Shown one piece after another: positions 36,284 through 47,048 of a DNA stretch of 64,000 nt. The first letter of the stretch is position 1. The number at the start of each line of letters is the position of its first letter. The DNA comes from Qipengyuania gelatinilytica (GTDB lineage Bacteria > Pseudomonadota > Alphaproteobacteria > Sphingomonadales > Sphingomonadaceae). The notes below the pieces were generated by a model. The model did no database searches. It saw only the letters and a program-made list of their open reading frames with translations, and was not told the origin of the DNA. Location of the stretch: contig NZ_CP081294.1 in the NCBI RefSeq assembly GCF_019711315.1, positions 1,922,001-1,986,000 on the forward strand, read 5' to 3'. The translations under genes were made by a program, and so were the position numbers.

Positions 36284-37575
36284 TGGACTTCACCATCCCG
36301 CAGGACCTCGAAGACTATTACGCCGAACTCGTCTCCTTCATCGAGGCCGAGATCGAGCCGCTGGTCGCCAGGGACGACAATATCCGCTTCTTTGACCATC
36401 GCCGCGAAAATGCGCGGACCGACTGGGAGCGTGGAGGCCTGCCCAATCACGAGTGGGAGGACCTGCTGCGGCAGGCACGCAAGGGGGCAGACAAGGCGGG
36501 CCACTGGCGTTTCTCCGCGCCGAAGAAATACGGCGGCAAGGATGGCTCGAACCTCTGGATGGCGGTGATCCGCGACCGGTTCGCGCAGCGCGGGCTGGGC
36601 CTCCACAACGATCTCCAGAACGAACATTCGATCGTCGGCAATTTCCCCTTCGTCGCCATGTTCGAGCAATGGGGCACCGAGGAGCAGAAGCAGGAGTTCA
36701 TCCTTGGCGGGTTCGAGGGAACGCGCCGCGTCGCTTTCGGCCTGACCGAAGCGAACCACGGCTCCGATGCCACCCACATGGAGACTACAGCGGTGCGCGA
36801 AACGCGCGACGGTGTCGACGGCTGGCTGATCAATGGCGAGAAGATGTGGATCACCGGCATGCATGTCGCCACGCACTGCGCCATGTTCTGCCGCACGTCG
36901 GGAGACGCGGGCGATGCGCGCGGGATCACCTGCCTGCTCGTCCCCAACCCGACCGAGGGGCTGGAGATCGAGGAGTGGATGTGGACCTTCAACATGCCCA
37001 CCGATCATCCCCGCCTCTCGGTGAAGGATGTGTGGGTGCCCGAAAGCGCGATGCTTGGGCGCGAGGGCCTCGGCCTCGCGCTGGCGCAGAGCTTCGTGCA
37101 CCAGAACCGCATCCGGCAGGCTGCAAGTTCGCTCGGCGCAGCGCAGTTCTGTGTCGAGGAAAGCGTGCGCTATGCTCGCGAGCGCAAGCCGTTCGGCGAG
37201 GAACTTGCCCGCAACCAGGCCATCCAGTTCCCGCTGGTCGAGCTCGCCACCCAGTGCGAGATGCTGCGCCTGCTGATCTACAAGACAGCCTGGGAAATGG
37301 ACAACATGCCGCATGAGGAGATCGAGAAGACGATCTCCGACAAGGTCTCCATGTGCAATTACTGGGCGAACCGGCTGGTGTGCGAAGCGGCCGACCGCGC
37401 GATGCAGGTGCACGGCGGCATCGGCTATTCGCGGCACAAACCCTTCGAACATATCTATCGCCACCATCGCCGCTACCGGATCACCGAAGGGGCAGAGGAA
37501 ATCCAGATGCGCAAGGTGGGTGCATACCTGTTCGGCTATCTCGGTCCGCGAAAAGGCAAGTTCGCTTCCGGTTAG
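36283..37575 (+). CDS. Acyl-CoA dehydrogenase family protein (ACAD10/11-like)
   Basis: A 430-residue flavoprotein. FGLTEANHGSDATHMETTA is the FAD/substrate region, GWLINGEKMWITGMHVATHCAMF follows, LGAAQFCVEESVRYARERKPFGEEL is the C-terminal helical domain start, and the end has QVHGGIGYSRHKPFEHIYRHHRRYRITEGAEEI. ATG 36283 has GGAGG 7 bases upstream and overlaps the upstream stop by one base. With the kinase it resembles a split ACAD10/11 and may turn phosphorylated 4-hydroxyacyl-CoA into enoyl-CoA; this is inferred from family pairing. Confidence 0.9.
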   Translation: MDFTIPQDLEDYYAELVSFIEAEIEPLVARDDNIRFFDHRRENARTDWERGGLPNHEWEDLLRQARKGADKAGHWRFSAPKKYGGKDGSNLWMAVIRDRFAQRGLGLHNDLQNEHSIVGNFPFVAMFEQWGTEEQKQEFILGGFEGTRRVAFGLTEANHGSDATHMETTAVRETRDGVDGWLINGEKMWITGMHVATHCAMFCRTSGDAGDARGITCLLVPNPTEGLEIEEWMWTFNMPTDHPRLSVKDVWVPESAMLGREGLGLALAQSFVHQNRIRQAASSLGAAQFCVEESVRYARERKPFGEELARNQAIQFPLVELATQCEMLRLLIYKTAWEMDNMPHEEIEKTISDKVSMCNYWANRLVCEAADRAMQVHGGIGYSRHKPFEHIYRHHRRYRITEGAEEIQMRKVGAYLFGYLGPRKGKFASG

Positions 37576-37667
37576 TCCCTGCGCTCATGTCGTTCGCAGA
37601 ACAGGTGCTTGACCTTGACGAACCGCGACATTCTCAATCACGCTGCAAATTCTTGGGGACTCAAAAC

Positions 37668-39872
37668 ATGACACATTCGATGCGCGCAATCGCTGCGGGC
37701 CTGCTTATCTCGACCTCTACTGCCGCGATCGCGCAGGAAGTTCCGATCGTCCTTCCCGGCGCTCCGGGCGAGGCTCCTCGCGTCATTGGCGAGGCCGAGG
37801 CCATCGCGCTTTCGGATACGCGCTATTCGCCCGCCGACGTAAACTTCATGCAGGGCATGATCGTCCATCACCAGCAGGCCGTCGAAATGGCCCGGCTGGT
37901 GAAGGCCCGCACTAATAACGACGCGATCCTGAAGACCGCCGATCGGATCGAGGCAGGCCAGAAGGACGAGATGAAATTCATGCGTGAATGGCTCGAGGCG
38001 CGCGGCGAACAGGTCGAAATGCCGCACTCGATGCATATGGGCCACGAGGGCCATGGCGCGATGAAGGGCATGGCGAGCAAGGAGCAGATGGCTGCGCTTG
38101 CCGCTGCCAACGGCACGGCCTTCGACGAACTATTCCTCCAGCTGATGATCGCGCACCACCAGGGGGCGCTCGACATGGTGCGCGAACTGCATCGCTCGCC
38201 GGGCAGTGCCTACGAGCCGGTGATGTTCGAGTTTACCAACGAGGTGGTCAGCGACCAGCAGGCCGAGATCGACCGGATGAACAGCGTCCTTGCAGAGCTG
38301 TCGCAGGACCCGCGCGCCACGCTGGCTGCCGGTTTCCGCGATGCCGAGGAAGCGATCTCGAACCTGCGCCTCGTCGTCTCGCAGCCCAAGCCGACCGGCT
38401 TCTTCGACCCTGCCAACCCCGCACAGCTTCAGCCGCGGATCGAGAAGGACGAAGAAGAGGGCGAGGAAAAGAAGAAAGACACTTCCAACGAGGATGAAGA
38501 GGAAGAAAAGCCGCGCTTCGGCCAGCGCGGGTCTCTGCTCAGCTTCGCCAACACCGATATCGCCTTCTCGGGCGACCTCATGGTGGCGGGCAGCTACCAC
38601 GGCTTCAACGCCTATCGCCTCGGCGAGGATGGCGTACCGCAGCTCGTATCGAGCACGGTCTGCCCGGGCGGGCAGGGCGACGTCTCGATCGTGGGCGACC
38701 TGCTGGTGATGAGCGTGCAGGACAGCCGCGCACGTATCGATTGCGGCCTCCAGGGCGTTGCCGGACGCGTCAACGAGGAACGCTTCCGCGGCCTGCGCAT
38801 CTTCGACATCTCCGATATTACTCGTCCCAAGCAGGTCGGCCTCGTCCAGACCTGTCGCGGCAGCCACACGCACTCGATCGTAAGCGCGGATGACGAGACG
38901 ATCATCGTCTACAATTCGGGCACCAGCTATGTGCGCGACAACGAGGAGCTGGAAGGCTGTTTCGATACTGCCGGTGACGAGACTGCGCTATTCAGCATCG
39001 ACGTGGTCGAGATCCCGGTCGCCAATCCGGCAGCTGCGCGCGTCGTTGACAGTCCGCGCGTCTTTGCCACCGGCGACCAGATCGCCGGCCTGTGGCGTGG
39101 CGGCGACCATGGCGAAGGCACGCAGAGCACATATGTCACGAACCAGTGTCACGACATCACGGTATTCCCGGCGAAAAACCTCGCCGCGGGTGCGTGTTCG
39201 GGCAATGGCATCATCCTCGACATCACCGACCCGATGAAGCCGGTGCGTATCGACGACGTAACCGACAAGGGCTTCGCCTACTGGCACTCGGCCACCTTCA
39301 ACAATGACGGCACCAAGGTGCTGTTTACCGACGAATGGGGCGGGGGCGGCCGTCCGCGTTGCCAGGCCGGCGACCCGAAGAACTGGGGCGCGGATGCATT
39401 CTACGCGATCGAGGATGGCAAGCTGACCTATCGCGGCATGTACAAGCTGCCCGCACCGCAGGGCGACAAGGAAAACTGCGTCGCGCACAACGGTTCGATC
39501 ATCCCGGTGCCTGGCCGCGATATCTTCGTGCAGGCCTGGTACCAGGGCGGCATCTCGGTGATCGACTTTACCGATGCCGCGAACCCGTTCGAGATCGCCT
39601 ATTTCGACCGCGGCCCGGTCGACAAGGACCAGCTGGTCACTGGCGGCTACTGGTCGGCCTACTGGTACAACGGCCGCATCTACGCGACCGAGATTGCGCG
39701 CGGCCTCGATGTCTTCGCACTCGAGCCGAGCGAGTACCTGACCGCGGAGGAGATCGCTGCGGCGGAAGCGGCCCAGTACGAAGGCAATCTCTTCAACCCG
39801 CAGACACAGACGCAGGTCACCTGGCCTTACGAAGTGGTCCGTGCTGCCGAGGATAGCCGTAAGGGCGGCTGA
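37668..39872 (+). CDS. DUF305 ferritin-like domain fused to LVIVD beta-propeller, secreted
   Basis: A 734-residue protein with a signal peptide (about 1-22, ending AIAQ). The DUF305 four-helix region (about 45-215) contains paired His motifs: GMIVHHQQAVEM (His67/68) and MIAHHQGALDM (His163/164). Between them is a Met/His-rich loop (MPHSMHMGHEGHGAMKGM) likely to bind metal, perhaps copper. A very acidic/lysine linker (about 260-285) leads to a large LVIVD-repeat propeller (LRIFDISDITRPKQVGLVQ, GISVIDFTDAANPFEIAYFD). The start ATG 37668 has TGGGGA 8 bases upstream. Ligand and role unknown; periplasmic metal handling is a guess. Confidence 0.85.
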   Translation: MTHSMRAIAAGLLISTSTAAIAQEVPIVLPGAPGEAPRVIGEAEAIALSDTRYSPADVNFMQGMIVHHQQAVEMARLVKARTNNDAILKTADRIEAGQKDEMKFMREWLEARGEQVEMPHSMHMGHEGHGAMKGMASKEQMAALAAANGTAFDELFLQLMIAHHQGALDMVRELHRSPGSAYEPVMFEFTNEVVSDQQAEIDRMNSVLAELSQDPRATLAAGFRDAEEAISNLRLVVSQPKPTGFFDPANPAQLQPRIEKDEEEGEEKKKDTSNEDEEEEKPRFGQRGSLLSFANTDIAFSGDLMVAGSYHGFNAYRLGEDGVPQLVSSTVCPGGQGDVSIVGDLLVMSVQDSRARIDCGLQGVAGRVNEERFRGLRIFDISDITRPKQVGLVQTCRGSHTHSIVSADDETIIVYNSGTSYVRDNEELEGCFDTAGDETALFSIDVVEIPVANPAAARVVDSPRVFATGDQIAGLWRGGDHGEGTQSTYVTNQCHDITVFPAKNLAAGACSGNGIILDITDPMKPVRIDDVTDKGFAYWHSATFNNDGTKVLFTDEWGGGGRPRCQAGDPKNWGADAFYAIEDGKLTYRGMYKLPAPQGDKENCVAHNGSIIPVPGRDIFVQAWYQGGISVIDFTDAANPFEIAYFDRGPVDKDQLVTGGYWSAYWYNGRIYATEIARGLDVFALEPSEYLTAEEIAAAEAAQYEGNLFNPQTQTQVTWPYEVVRAAEDSRKGG

Positions 39873-39897
39873 CCCGCTCGCGCGAACGCAAAGAAAA

Positions 39898-39925
39898 GGC
39901 CCGGCAGGATCGCTCCCGCCGGGCC
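39898..39925. terminator. Terminator between the DUF305-LVIVD gene and groL
   Basis: GGCCCGGC pairs with GCCGGGCC around an imperfect loop. TCTTTCTG follows on plus and TTTTCTTTG on minus. The two flanking genes converge on it. Confidence 0.82.
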
Positions 39926-39961
39926 TCTTTCTGTGTAGCCTGTCGGCTGGTTGGCGCGAGC

Positions 39962-41650
<1,689 letters not shown>

Positions 41651-41665
41651 TTATGCGGGTCGGGC

Positions 41666-41953
41666 TCAGCCCATGATCCCCATGATGTCGCTTTCCTTCA
41701 TGATCAGCAGGTCTTCGCCGTCGAGCTTGATCTCGGTGCCCGACCACTTGCCGAACAATACGCGGTCGCCAGCCTTCACGTCGAGCGGGGTGACGGTGCC
41801 GTCTTCGGCCTTCGCGCCCGAACCGACAGCGACGACTTCGCCTTCGCTGGGCTTTTCCTTGGCGCTGTCGGGAATGATGATCCCGCCGGCGGTCTTTTCT
41901 TCTGCTTCAATGCGGCGCACGAGCACACGGTCGTGCAACGGACGAAATGCCAT
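41666..41953 (-). CDS. groES: Co-chaperonin GroES
   Basis: A 95-residue co-chaperonin lid protein: [35 protein letters not shown] contains the mobile loop that contacts GroEL, and [29 protein letters not shown] closes it. ATG 41953 is the family start; a long upstream reading frame across the promoter is rejected. Confidence 0.97.
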   Translation of the reverse strand: MAFRPLHDRVLVRRIEAEEKTAGGIIIPDSAKEKPSEGEVVAVGSGAKAEDGTVTPLDVKAGDRVLFGKWSGTEIKLDGEDLLIMKESDIMGIMG

Positions 41954-41986
41954 AGTGATGACCTTTCTACTGGGTTTGAATGTTCG

Positions 41987-42013
41987 TTGGCACTCCCGGG
42001 GTGAGAGTGCCAG
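41987..42013. promoter_or_regulatory. CIRCE operator upstream of groESL
   Basis: TTGGCACTC-N9-GAGTGCCAG is a near-perfect CIRCE inverted repeat (consensus TTAGCACTC-N9-GAGTGCTAA). CIRCE is the binding site of the heat-shock repressor HrcA. It lies 34 bases before the groES start and immediately downstream of the -10 element. hrcA is not in the window. Confidence 0.92.
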
Positions 42014-42020
42014 TGGCGCG

Positions 42021-42049
42021 GATATGTTGATGCGCCTTCCCGGAGTCAA
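42021..42049 (-). promoter_or_regulatory. Promoter of groESL
   Basis: On the minus strand TTGACT (42044-42049) and CATATC (42021-42026) are separated by exactly 17 bases, a good housekeeping -35/-10 pair. Transcription would start inside the CIRCE element, explaining HrcA repression. Confidence 0.7.
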
Positions 42050-42175
42050 CGGGTGGGAGTGCAAAAAATTTCCATCGTCCGGGGCGAGCCGTGCGCTGGG
42101 GTGGCCAGAGCGTGCCGGACACCCTATCGCGCCGCACAAACACGCCAATTCGCGAAGATTACAGGAGCTAACTCC

Positions 42176-43009
42176 ATGCAGACCGACAAGGCCGTTTCGG
42201 CCCTGACCATTCCAGAGCAGGCCGTACTCTGGTTGCGACTGAACATGATGGACATCGCGGGCGCCTTCGCCGTCCTGATTTTCGGCCTGCTTGCGGCCAA
42301 GCTGATATCGGGCTGGGTCGAGCGCGCACTCAACCGGTCGCCCCGTTTCGATGCGACCGTGGCCAACTTCCTCTCGAACCTCGTCAAATACGCTCTTTGG
42401 GCGATGGTCATCGTCACCGTACTGACCCAGTTCGGGGTCGAGACGACCAGCATCCTGGCGGCGCTCGGCGGCATGGCGCTGGCGATCGGCCTCGCGCTGC
42501 AGGGCACGCTCAGCAATGTCGCCTCGGGCGTGATGATCCTCGTGCAGAGGCCCTTCAAGATCGGCGAGGCGATTTCGGCGGGCTCGGTCACCGGGGTCGT
42601 CCAGCAGATCGGCCTGTTCACGACCGAACTGAAGCAGTTCGACGGGCTCTTCGTCATGGTGCCCAACTCGCAATTGTGGAACCAGGCGATCATCAACTTC
42701 CACCGCCACCCGATCCGCCGCTTCGAGCTTGTCGTCGGCATCGGCTATGGCGATTCGATGGAGCAGGCGCGCAAGGAACTGCTCGAGATCGCCGCTGCTG
42801 ACGAGCGCGTGCTTGCCGATCCGGAGCCCGTCGCCTTCGTCGCATCGCTCGACGACAGTTCGGTCGGCATCGGCCTTCGCGTATGGTGCGCGACTGCCGA
42901 TTTCGCGCCGCTTGGCTGGGCCATCACGGAGGCCGCCAAGGCGCGCTTCGACGATGTCGGTATCTCGATCCCGTTCCCGCAGCGCGAGGTCACGCAGCGG
43001 GCCGCATAA
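42176..43009 (+). CDS. mscS: Small-conductance mechanosensitive channel MscS
   Basis: A 277-residue canonical MscS: three TM helices (about 25-45, 65-85, 95-120), pore helix [38 protein letters not shown], then the beta and alpha/beta cytoplasmic domains ([31 protein letters not shown]). Length is near that of E. coli MscS (286). ATG 42176 has AGGAG 9 bases upstream. It is divergent from groESL and convergent with the MATE gene. Confidence 0.94.
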   Translation: MQTDKAVSALTIPEQAVLWLRLNMMDIAGAFAVLIFGLLAAKLISGWVERALNRSPRFDATVANFLSNLVKYALWAMVIVTVLTQFGVETTSILAALGGMALAIGLALQGTLSNVASGVMILVQRPFKIGEAISAGSVTGVVQQIGLFTTELKQFDGLFVMVPNSQLWNQAIINFHRHPIRRFELVVGIGYGDSMEQARKELLEIAAADERVLADPEPVAFVASLDDSSVGIGLRVWCATADFAPLGWAITEAAKARFDDVGISIPFPQREVTQRAA

Positions 43010-43013
43010 GGAG

Positions 43014-44417
43014 CTAGGGGCGGGCGGTGAGGCCGAGACGGTCGCGCCGCGCCCAGCGCGAAGTGAGGAGCAGGGCAGCGACCGTGAGACCCGCGGCCAG
43101 ACCGATCCACACGCCTACGCCTCCAAGCGGGGTGTAGAAGCCGAGATAAAGCGAGAGGCCGATGCCCGGCACCCAATAGGAAAAGGCCGCGATCCACATC
43201 GGCACCCGCGTGTCCTGCAACCCGCGCAACGCGCCTGCCGCCACCGCCTGCATGCCGTCGAACAGCTGGAAGGCAGCCGCGATAACGATGTATTTGAGCG
43301 CAAAGGCGACCAGCACGGCGTTCTTCGGATCCCACGGGTCGATGTAGATCGCGAGCAGCGGCTTGGGGATGGCGATCATGGCGATGGCGGTCAGCAGCAT
43401 GAAGCCGGTACCCACGGCAATGCCTGCCCAGCCGGCGCGTTTCATCCCTTCGCTGTCCCTGGCACCGTAGAAATAGCCGACGCGGATGGTGGCAGCCTGC
43501 CCCACGCCGAAGGGAACCTGGAATGCCAGCGCGGCGATTTGCAGAGCCACCGTGTGGGCTGCCAGCTGGGTTGCACCGATATTCCCCATAAGGAAAGCCG
43601 CCGCGCCGAAAATTCCCGCTTCGGCGGTAATCGTGAGCGCAATCGGCGTGCCGATACGGGTGATATGCCACAGGCGGTGCCAGTCTGGCGACCACCAGCG
43701 ACCGAAGATCCGGTAACGGTGGAGGCGCTTATCGAGCCTGATCGCAATGATGTAAGCCGCCGTCACGAAAAGCGAGGTAATGATTGTCGCTACCGCTGCG
43801 CCCCGCAAGCCGAGCTCGGGCGCTCCTAGATTGCCGAAGATGAAGGCGTAATTCGCAAGTGCATTCACGAAGATGCCCGCTGCCGTAATGGCAGTCGCGA
43901 AGATCGGACGATCCAGTGTCGACACGAAGCTCCGGAGCACGTTGTTGATGAGCATCGGGATCATCGAGATGACGAGGATCGTGTTGTACTCGAGCGCCAT
44001 GCCGATGATCGCCGTCTCCTGGCCGGTCGCGCGCATGAGCGGGCCGAGCATGAGGCAAAGGCCCATCCCTGCCACTCCGGATATCACTGCGAGCCACAAT
44101 GCCATCCGGACCGATCGGCGCACCGGGCGCAGTGCAGGCGCGCGTTCGCCGAGCTCCGCGGCGGCGACGGGCGCCACTGCACCTGTCAGGCCCGACAAGG
44201 CCCACATGACGAGGCCGAAGAGAGCGATGGCAAGTGCGGATGCAGCAAGCTGTGCCTCGCCCAGGCGCGCGATGAAGATCACATCGATCGCATAGGTCAG
44301 CATCTGGAGGAGGTTGGCCGCGGCCAGCGGCCAACTGAGCTTCATCGTCGCGCGGAATTCTTCGCGCCAGCCGTCGCTGCTTTCGGGCAGGGGCCTGGAG
44401 GGAGCAGGTTGGCTCAT
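43014..44417 (-). CDS. MATE family multidrug efflux transporter
   Basis: A 467-residue inner-membrane protein with 12 predicted TM helices in two six-helix halves. Family marks are [26 protein letters not shown] at the start, [24 protein letters not shown], and [33 protein letters not shown] in the second half. Substrates (cationic drugs, metabolites) cannot be predicted. The start ATG at 44417 is followed by a proline-rich cytoplasmic N-terminus. A hairpin terminator separates it from the upstream small gene. Confidence 0.92.
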   Translation of the reverse strand: MSQPAPSRPLPESSDGWREEFRATMKLSWPLAAANLLQMLTYAIDVIFIARLGEAQLAASALAIALFGLVMWALSGLTGAVAPVAAAELGERAPALRPVRRSVRMALWLAVISGVAGMGLCLMLGPLMRATGQETAIIGMALEYNTILVISMIPMLINNVLRSFVSTLDRPIFATAITAAGIFVNALANYAFIFGNLGAPELGLRGAAVATIITSLFVTAAYIIAIRLDKRLHRYRIFGRWWSPDWHRLWHITRIGTPIALTITAEAGIFGAAAFLMGNIGATQLAAHTVALQIAALAFQVPFGVGQAATIRVGYFYGARDSEGMKRAGWAGIAVGTGFMLLTAIAMIAIPKPLLAIYIDPWDPKNAVLVAFALKYIVIAAAFQLFDGMQAVAAGALRGLQDTRVPMWIAAFSYWVPGIGLSLYLGFYTPLGGVGVWIGLAAGLTVAALLLTSRWARRDRLGLTARP

Positions 44418-44444
44418 CGTCTAGAGCTCCCCCCGAATCGGAAA

Positions 44445-44472
44445 GAGCCGACCCGCTTAGGCGGATCGGCTC
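44445..44472 (-). terminator. Terminator downstream of the small membrane protein gene
   Basis: GAGCCGA pairs with TCGGCTC, with a further CCGC/GCGG inner stem and one mismatch. On the minus strand it is followed by TTTCC. It lies between the 44534-44902 gene and the MATE gene. Confidence 0.65.
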
Positions 44473-44533
44473 CTTGAAACAATTGCGAGGCCTTTGTCGC
44501 CCGTCGGCGGGCCTGAGCCTCCTTGTCCCTTGA

Positions 44534-44902
44534 TCAGGCGCGGATGGTCGAGCGGCGCGTGCCCTGCGAACGCATCTGCGGGCTGCGGTCGGTGCGGCGG
44601 CGATTGCGCGGAGCACGACGGCGGCGGCCGTAGGCAAAGTAGGAATATTTATCACGCGTGATCAGGCTGCGGCCGGAAAGCACCTCGAAACCGCGGCCGA
44701 CGATTGCATGCAGGCCGCGACCGATCGCATCGATGCTGGTCAGCACGTCGACCACGAGAAGCAACGGCAGGACCGTGACCAGAACAAGGTTCTTGCGAAT
44801 CTGGCGAGCAGAATAGCTGCTTGGGAAGAACCTCACCAACAATGCGCTGGCGAGGTAGGCTGCGCCCAGATAGCAAACCGCCATGACTAATGCGTTCAAC
44901 AT
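44534..44902 (-). CDS. Hypothetical membrane protein with basic C-terminus
   Basis: A 122-residue protein with two hydrophobic segments at about 5-24 and 38-60. A C-terminal tail very rich in Arg follows (YGRRRRAPRNRRRTDRSPQMRS). I do not recognise the family. The positive tail would face the cytoplasm and could bind nucleic acid or acidic lipids. It has its own terminator. Confidence 0.65.
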   Translation of the reverse strand: MLNALVMAVCYLGAAYLASALLVRFFPSSYSARQIRKNLVLVTVLPLLLVVDVLTSIDAIGRGLHAIVGRGFEVLSGRSLITRDKYSYFAYGRRRRAPRNRRRTDRSPQMRSQGTRRSTIRA

Positions 44903-45229
44903 GCTTTGACCCTGTTCCGGCTTTTTTCTGGGTCTCCTTTTGCCACCTAAGGGTAAACCGAAAGCTACCAGTTTACGCTTTTTTCGCAGAATCGCGCACT
45001 TTTCGAGCCAAGTTGTTGAATCGCATCAAACTTGGCATCTGGCTCGGAGGGTGCCACAATGGGACGCATCGTCGATTTTGTCGGATATTAACCGTGCGGG
45101 CTGGCGATTGTTTGGATTTCGGTCGCTAAGGGTCGGGCCGTTGGCATCCGCATGGCGGCTCTGCCGAAAGTTGAGCAAGTGCCTGCAGCCTTCGGGGGGA
45201 GGCAAGGCGATTCGCTGAAGCGAGGGGAT
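44903..45229 (+). promoter_or_regulatory. Regulatory region upstream of the PilZ-XRE gene with inverted repeats
   Basis: This 327-base gap carries two dyads. GCCAAGTT (45007-45014) is the inverted complement of AACTTGGC (45029-45036) across a 14-base spacer. GTAAAC/GTTTAC lie further left, near 44953-44976. The first looks like an operator and could be bound by the XRE-type regulator encoded next. No gene is convincing here; an in-frame ATG at 45152 could lengthen the next gene. Confidence 0.45.
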
Positions 45230-45934
45230 ATGCAGGAAACTACCGTAGAGAGTCTGGGCGACCGAGGACGCCGGCAGCCGCGACTCGTGTTGCGGCTCAA
45301 TACCGGCGTTGGACAGGCCGGACGGGCGTTCGACGCCGAAGTCCTGAACCTCTCGCGTAATGGTATGCTGGTGCGCACCGGTGCCGAGCTCTCGCTCGAC
45401 GATCCGCTCGAAGTCGTCCTCCCGCAAAGCGGCGCTGTACGGGCGAAAGTCGTCTGGTTCGCCGACGAGCTCTATGGCTGCAGCTTCCCAGAGCCCATTT
45501 CCGAAGAAGAAATGCAGGCGGCCAATGATGTCGCCTCGATCGAGGATGGCGGAGGTGCCGCGCGCTTCGGTGTCGACCACGAAACACTGGGCCAGCGGAT
45601 CAAGCGCCTTCGCGTTGCCAGCGGCAATTCGATGCGCGCCTTTGCCGAACTCGTTGGCGTCAGCAAGCCGACCTTGTGGAAGTGGGAGGGCGACCAGGTT
45701 CGCCCGCGCCATGAAACGATGCAGCGGCTGGCAAGCCAGCTTGGCGTCACCGAACTGGAACTGGTCTATGGCGCTCCAGGGCGGAGCAACCCAGCTCCGA
45801 ACGAGGATACGAACGCCTCGCTTGCCGACATAGTGCGCGCGTGTCGCCAGCGCATAGCAAAGGCAGCCGGTGTCGATACGGCCTGCGTCGAGATCAATAT
45901 CGATTGGGACCGCGACGGAGACGCGACCACCTAG
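45230..45934 (+). CDS. PilZ domain-XRE helix-turn-helix fusion regulator
   Basis: The protein has 234 residues from ATG 45230. The N-terminal PilZ-like domain (about 12-95) has RRQPRLVLRLN and NLSRNGMLVRTG, matching the RxxxR and (D/N)xSxxG pattern that binds c-di-GMP. The C-terminal XRE/Cro-type HTH (about 120-180) reads LGQRIKRLRVASGNSMRAFAELVGVSKPTLWKWE. The fusion suggests a transcription regulator sensing c-di-GMP. An upstream in-frame ATG at 45152 would add 26 residues; neither start has an ideal ribosome site (AGGGG is only 2 bases before 45230). It converges on the end of the Tad locus. Confidence 0.82.
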   Translation: MQETTVESLGDRGRRQPRLVLRLNTGVGQAGRAFDAEVLNLSRNGMLVRTGAELSLDDPLEVVLPQSGAVRAKVVWFADELYGCSFPEPISEEEMQAANDVASIEDGGGAARFGVDHETLGQRIKRLRVASGNSMRAFAELVGVSKPTLWKWEGDQVRPRHETMQRLASQLGVTELELVYGAPGRSNPAPNEDTNASLADIVRACRQRIAKAAGVDTACVEINIDWDRDGDATT

Positions 45935-46581
45935 GGGTGGAGTACCAGCCTGTCGCGAATAGCGTCATAGCGAAGATCGAGCCCGGCCTGCCTGACACGG
46001 TCGAGCGAAAGGCGGCCATTTGCACCTGCCGGCGGCAACGCCTGCGAGCGTTCGTTCGCACCGATCGCAGCAAGGGCTCCTGCCAGTTCGCTGCGCTCGA
46101 TCTCGATGATCGACCCGCCCACAAGGAAGATGGTGAGGCCTGTCATGGCGCCCTGGTCCGTGGCGACGGTCTTGGTCACACCGATCCCGCCCGATGCCGA
46201 GGTGAAGCCCTGCTCGATGGAAAAGTCGATCGGCAAGATGCCGTCGCCGTCGGGCTCGACATAGGCGACGGCTGGCTGAAGCCGCTCAGATCCCCTCGTC
46301 GCAGTCCGATCAAGTTCGCCGCCTTGCTTCACTTCGACCGCCGAAGGCGGCACCGGCAGTACCATCGCGAAAGCGCTATCCTCGTGGCCGAATTCGACCA
46401 CTCGTTCGACCGGGACCTGGTCAAGCGCGATCCGTACCACCGCGCGGTTCTGCAGCTCGGCATGGATGAGCGCTGCAACCGCAATCGCCAAGCACAAGCC
46501 TGCGATAAGCAGGGTTGCCTGCCCGAGGACTTTTAGGACCAGCGCGGTTCCACCGCGATCATGGTACACTGCGCTTGTCAT
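45931..46581 (-). CDS. Membrane-anchored protein of unknown function at the end of the Tad locus
   Basis: A 216-residue protein with one TM helix near the N-terminus (about 17-42, LGQATLLIAGLCLAIAVAALIHA) and a periplasmic remainder. It has a low-complexity middle and a conserved-looking end (NGRLSLDRVRQAGLDLRYDAIRDRLVL). Its start overlaps the cpaA stop by 4 bases, so it is translated with the prepilin peptidase. I do not recognise the family; a pilus-assembly accessory role is inferred only from position. Confidence 0.7.
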   Translation of the reverse strand: MTSAVYHDRGGTALVLKVLGQATLLIAGLCLAIAVAALIHAELQNRAVVRIALDQVPVERVVEFGHEDSAFAMVLPVPPSAVEVKQGGELDRTATRGSERLQPAVAYVEPDGDGILPIDFSIEQGFTSASGGIGVTKTVATDQGAMTGLTIFLVGGSIIEIERSELAGALAAIGANERSQALPPAGANGRLSLDRVRQAGLDLRYDAIRDRLVLHP

Positions 46582-47039
46582 TGCAGCGTGTAGATCGCCA
46601 GCGCGATACTTCCGATCGCGATGGCTATTCCATAGGGAAGCTTGGCGAAATCGTCCTGCGAGCGCTGGCGGACCTTGAAGCCGCGCTTGGCGGCGAACCA
46701 GACCAGCGCCAGCACGAAACCGGCAAAGGTCATCGCCACGAACAGCATCAGGACCTTGGTGGCAGGGAAGAAGGTAGCGCTGGCGGCATAGAACTTGCCG
46801 TCACCGCCGCCGAAAACACCCCAGCTGAACAGCAGGAAGCCGATGCCGAACGCCAGCACACCGTGGAGCGCATGCAGGCCGAGCCCGGTCCATCCGTCGA
46901 GCAGGAAGCCGAAGGTAAGGCCGGCAATCGCCATTGCGATGCACAGCCAGTTCGGCAGCTTCCGGGTGAAGGCGTCGAGCAGGGCGCCAAGACCCGACGT
47001 GGCGCCAAGCACTGCGAGCCAGATCGAGGTCAGCGCCAT
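46578..47039 (-). CDS. cpaA: Prepilin peptidase CpaA (A24 family, TadV)
   Basis: A 153-residue membrane aspartyl protease that cleaves the leader of Flp pilin and TadE/F pseudopilins. The two catalytic Asp residues are visible: Asp22 in LLDAFTRKLPN and Asp80 in FGGGDGKF. It is the short form without the methylation domain, as expected for Tad systems. It starts 9 bases after the TPR lipoprotein gene. Confidence 0.93.
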   Translation of the reverse strand: MALTSIWLAVLGATSGLGALLDAFTRKLPNWLCIAMAIAGLTFGFLLDGWTGLGLHALHGVLAFGIGFLLFSWGVFGGGDGKFYAASATFFPATKVLMLFVAMTFAGFVLALVWFAAKRGFKVRQRSQDDFAKLPYGIAIAIGSIALAIYTLQ

Positions 47040-47048
47040 GCGGGGTGC

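Noticed and set aside
42053..42175. An N-terminal extension of MscS by 41 residues
   Set aside because: It runs through the groESL upstream region, is not hydrophobic or family-like, and AGGAG precedes ATG 42176.
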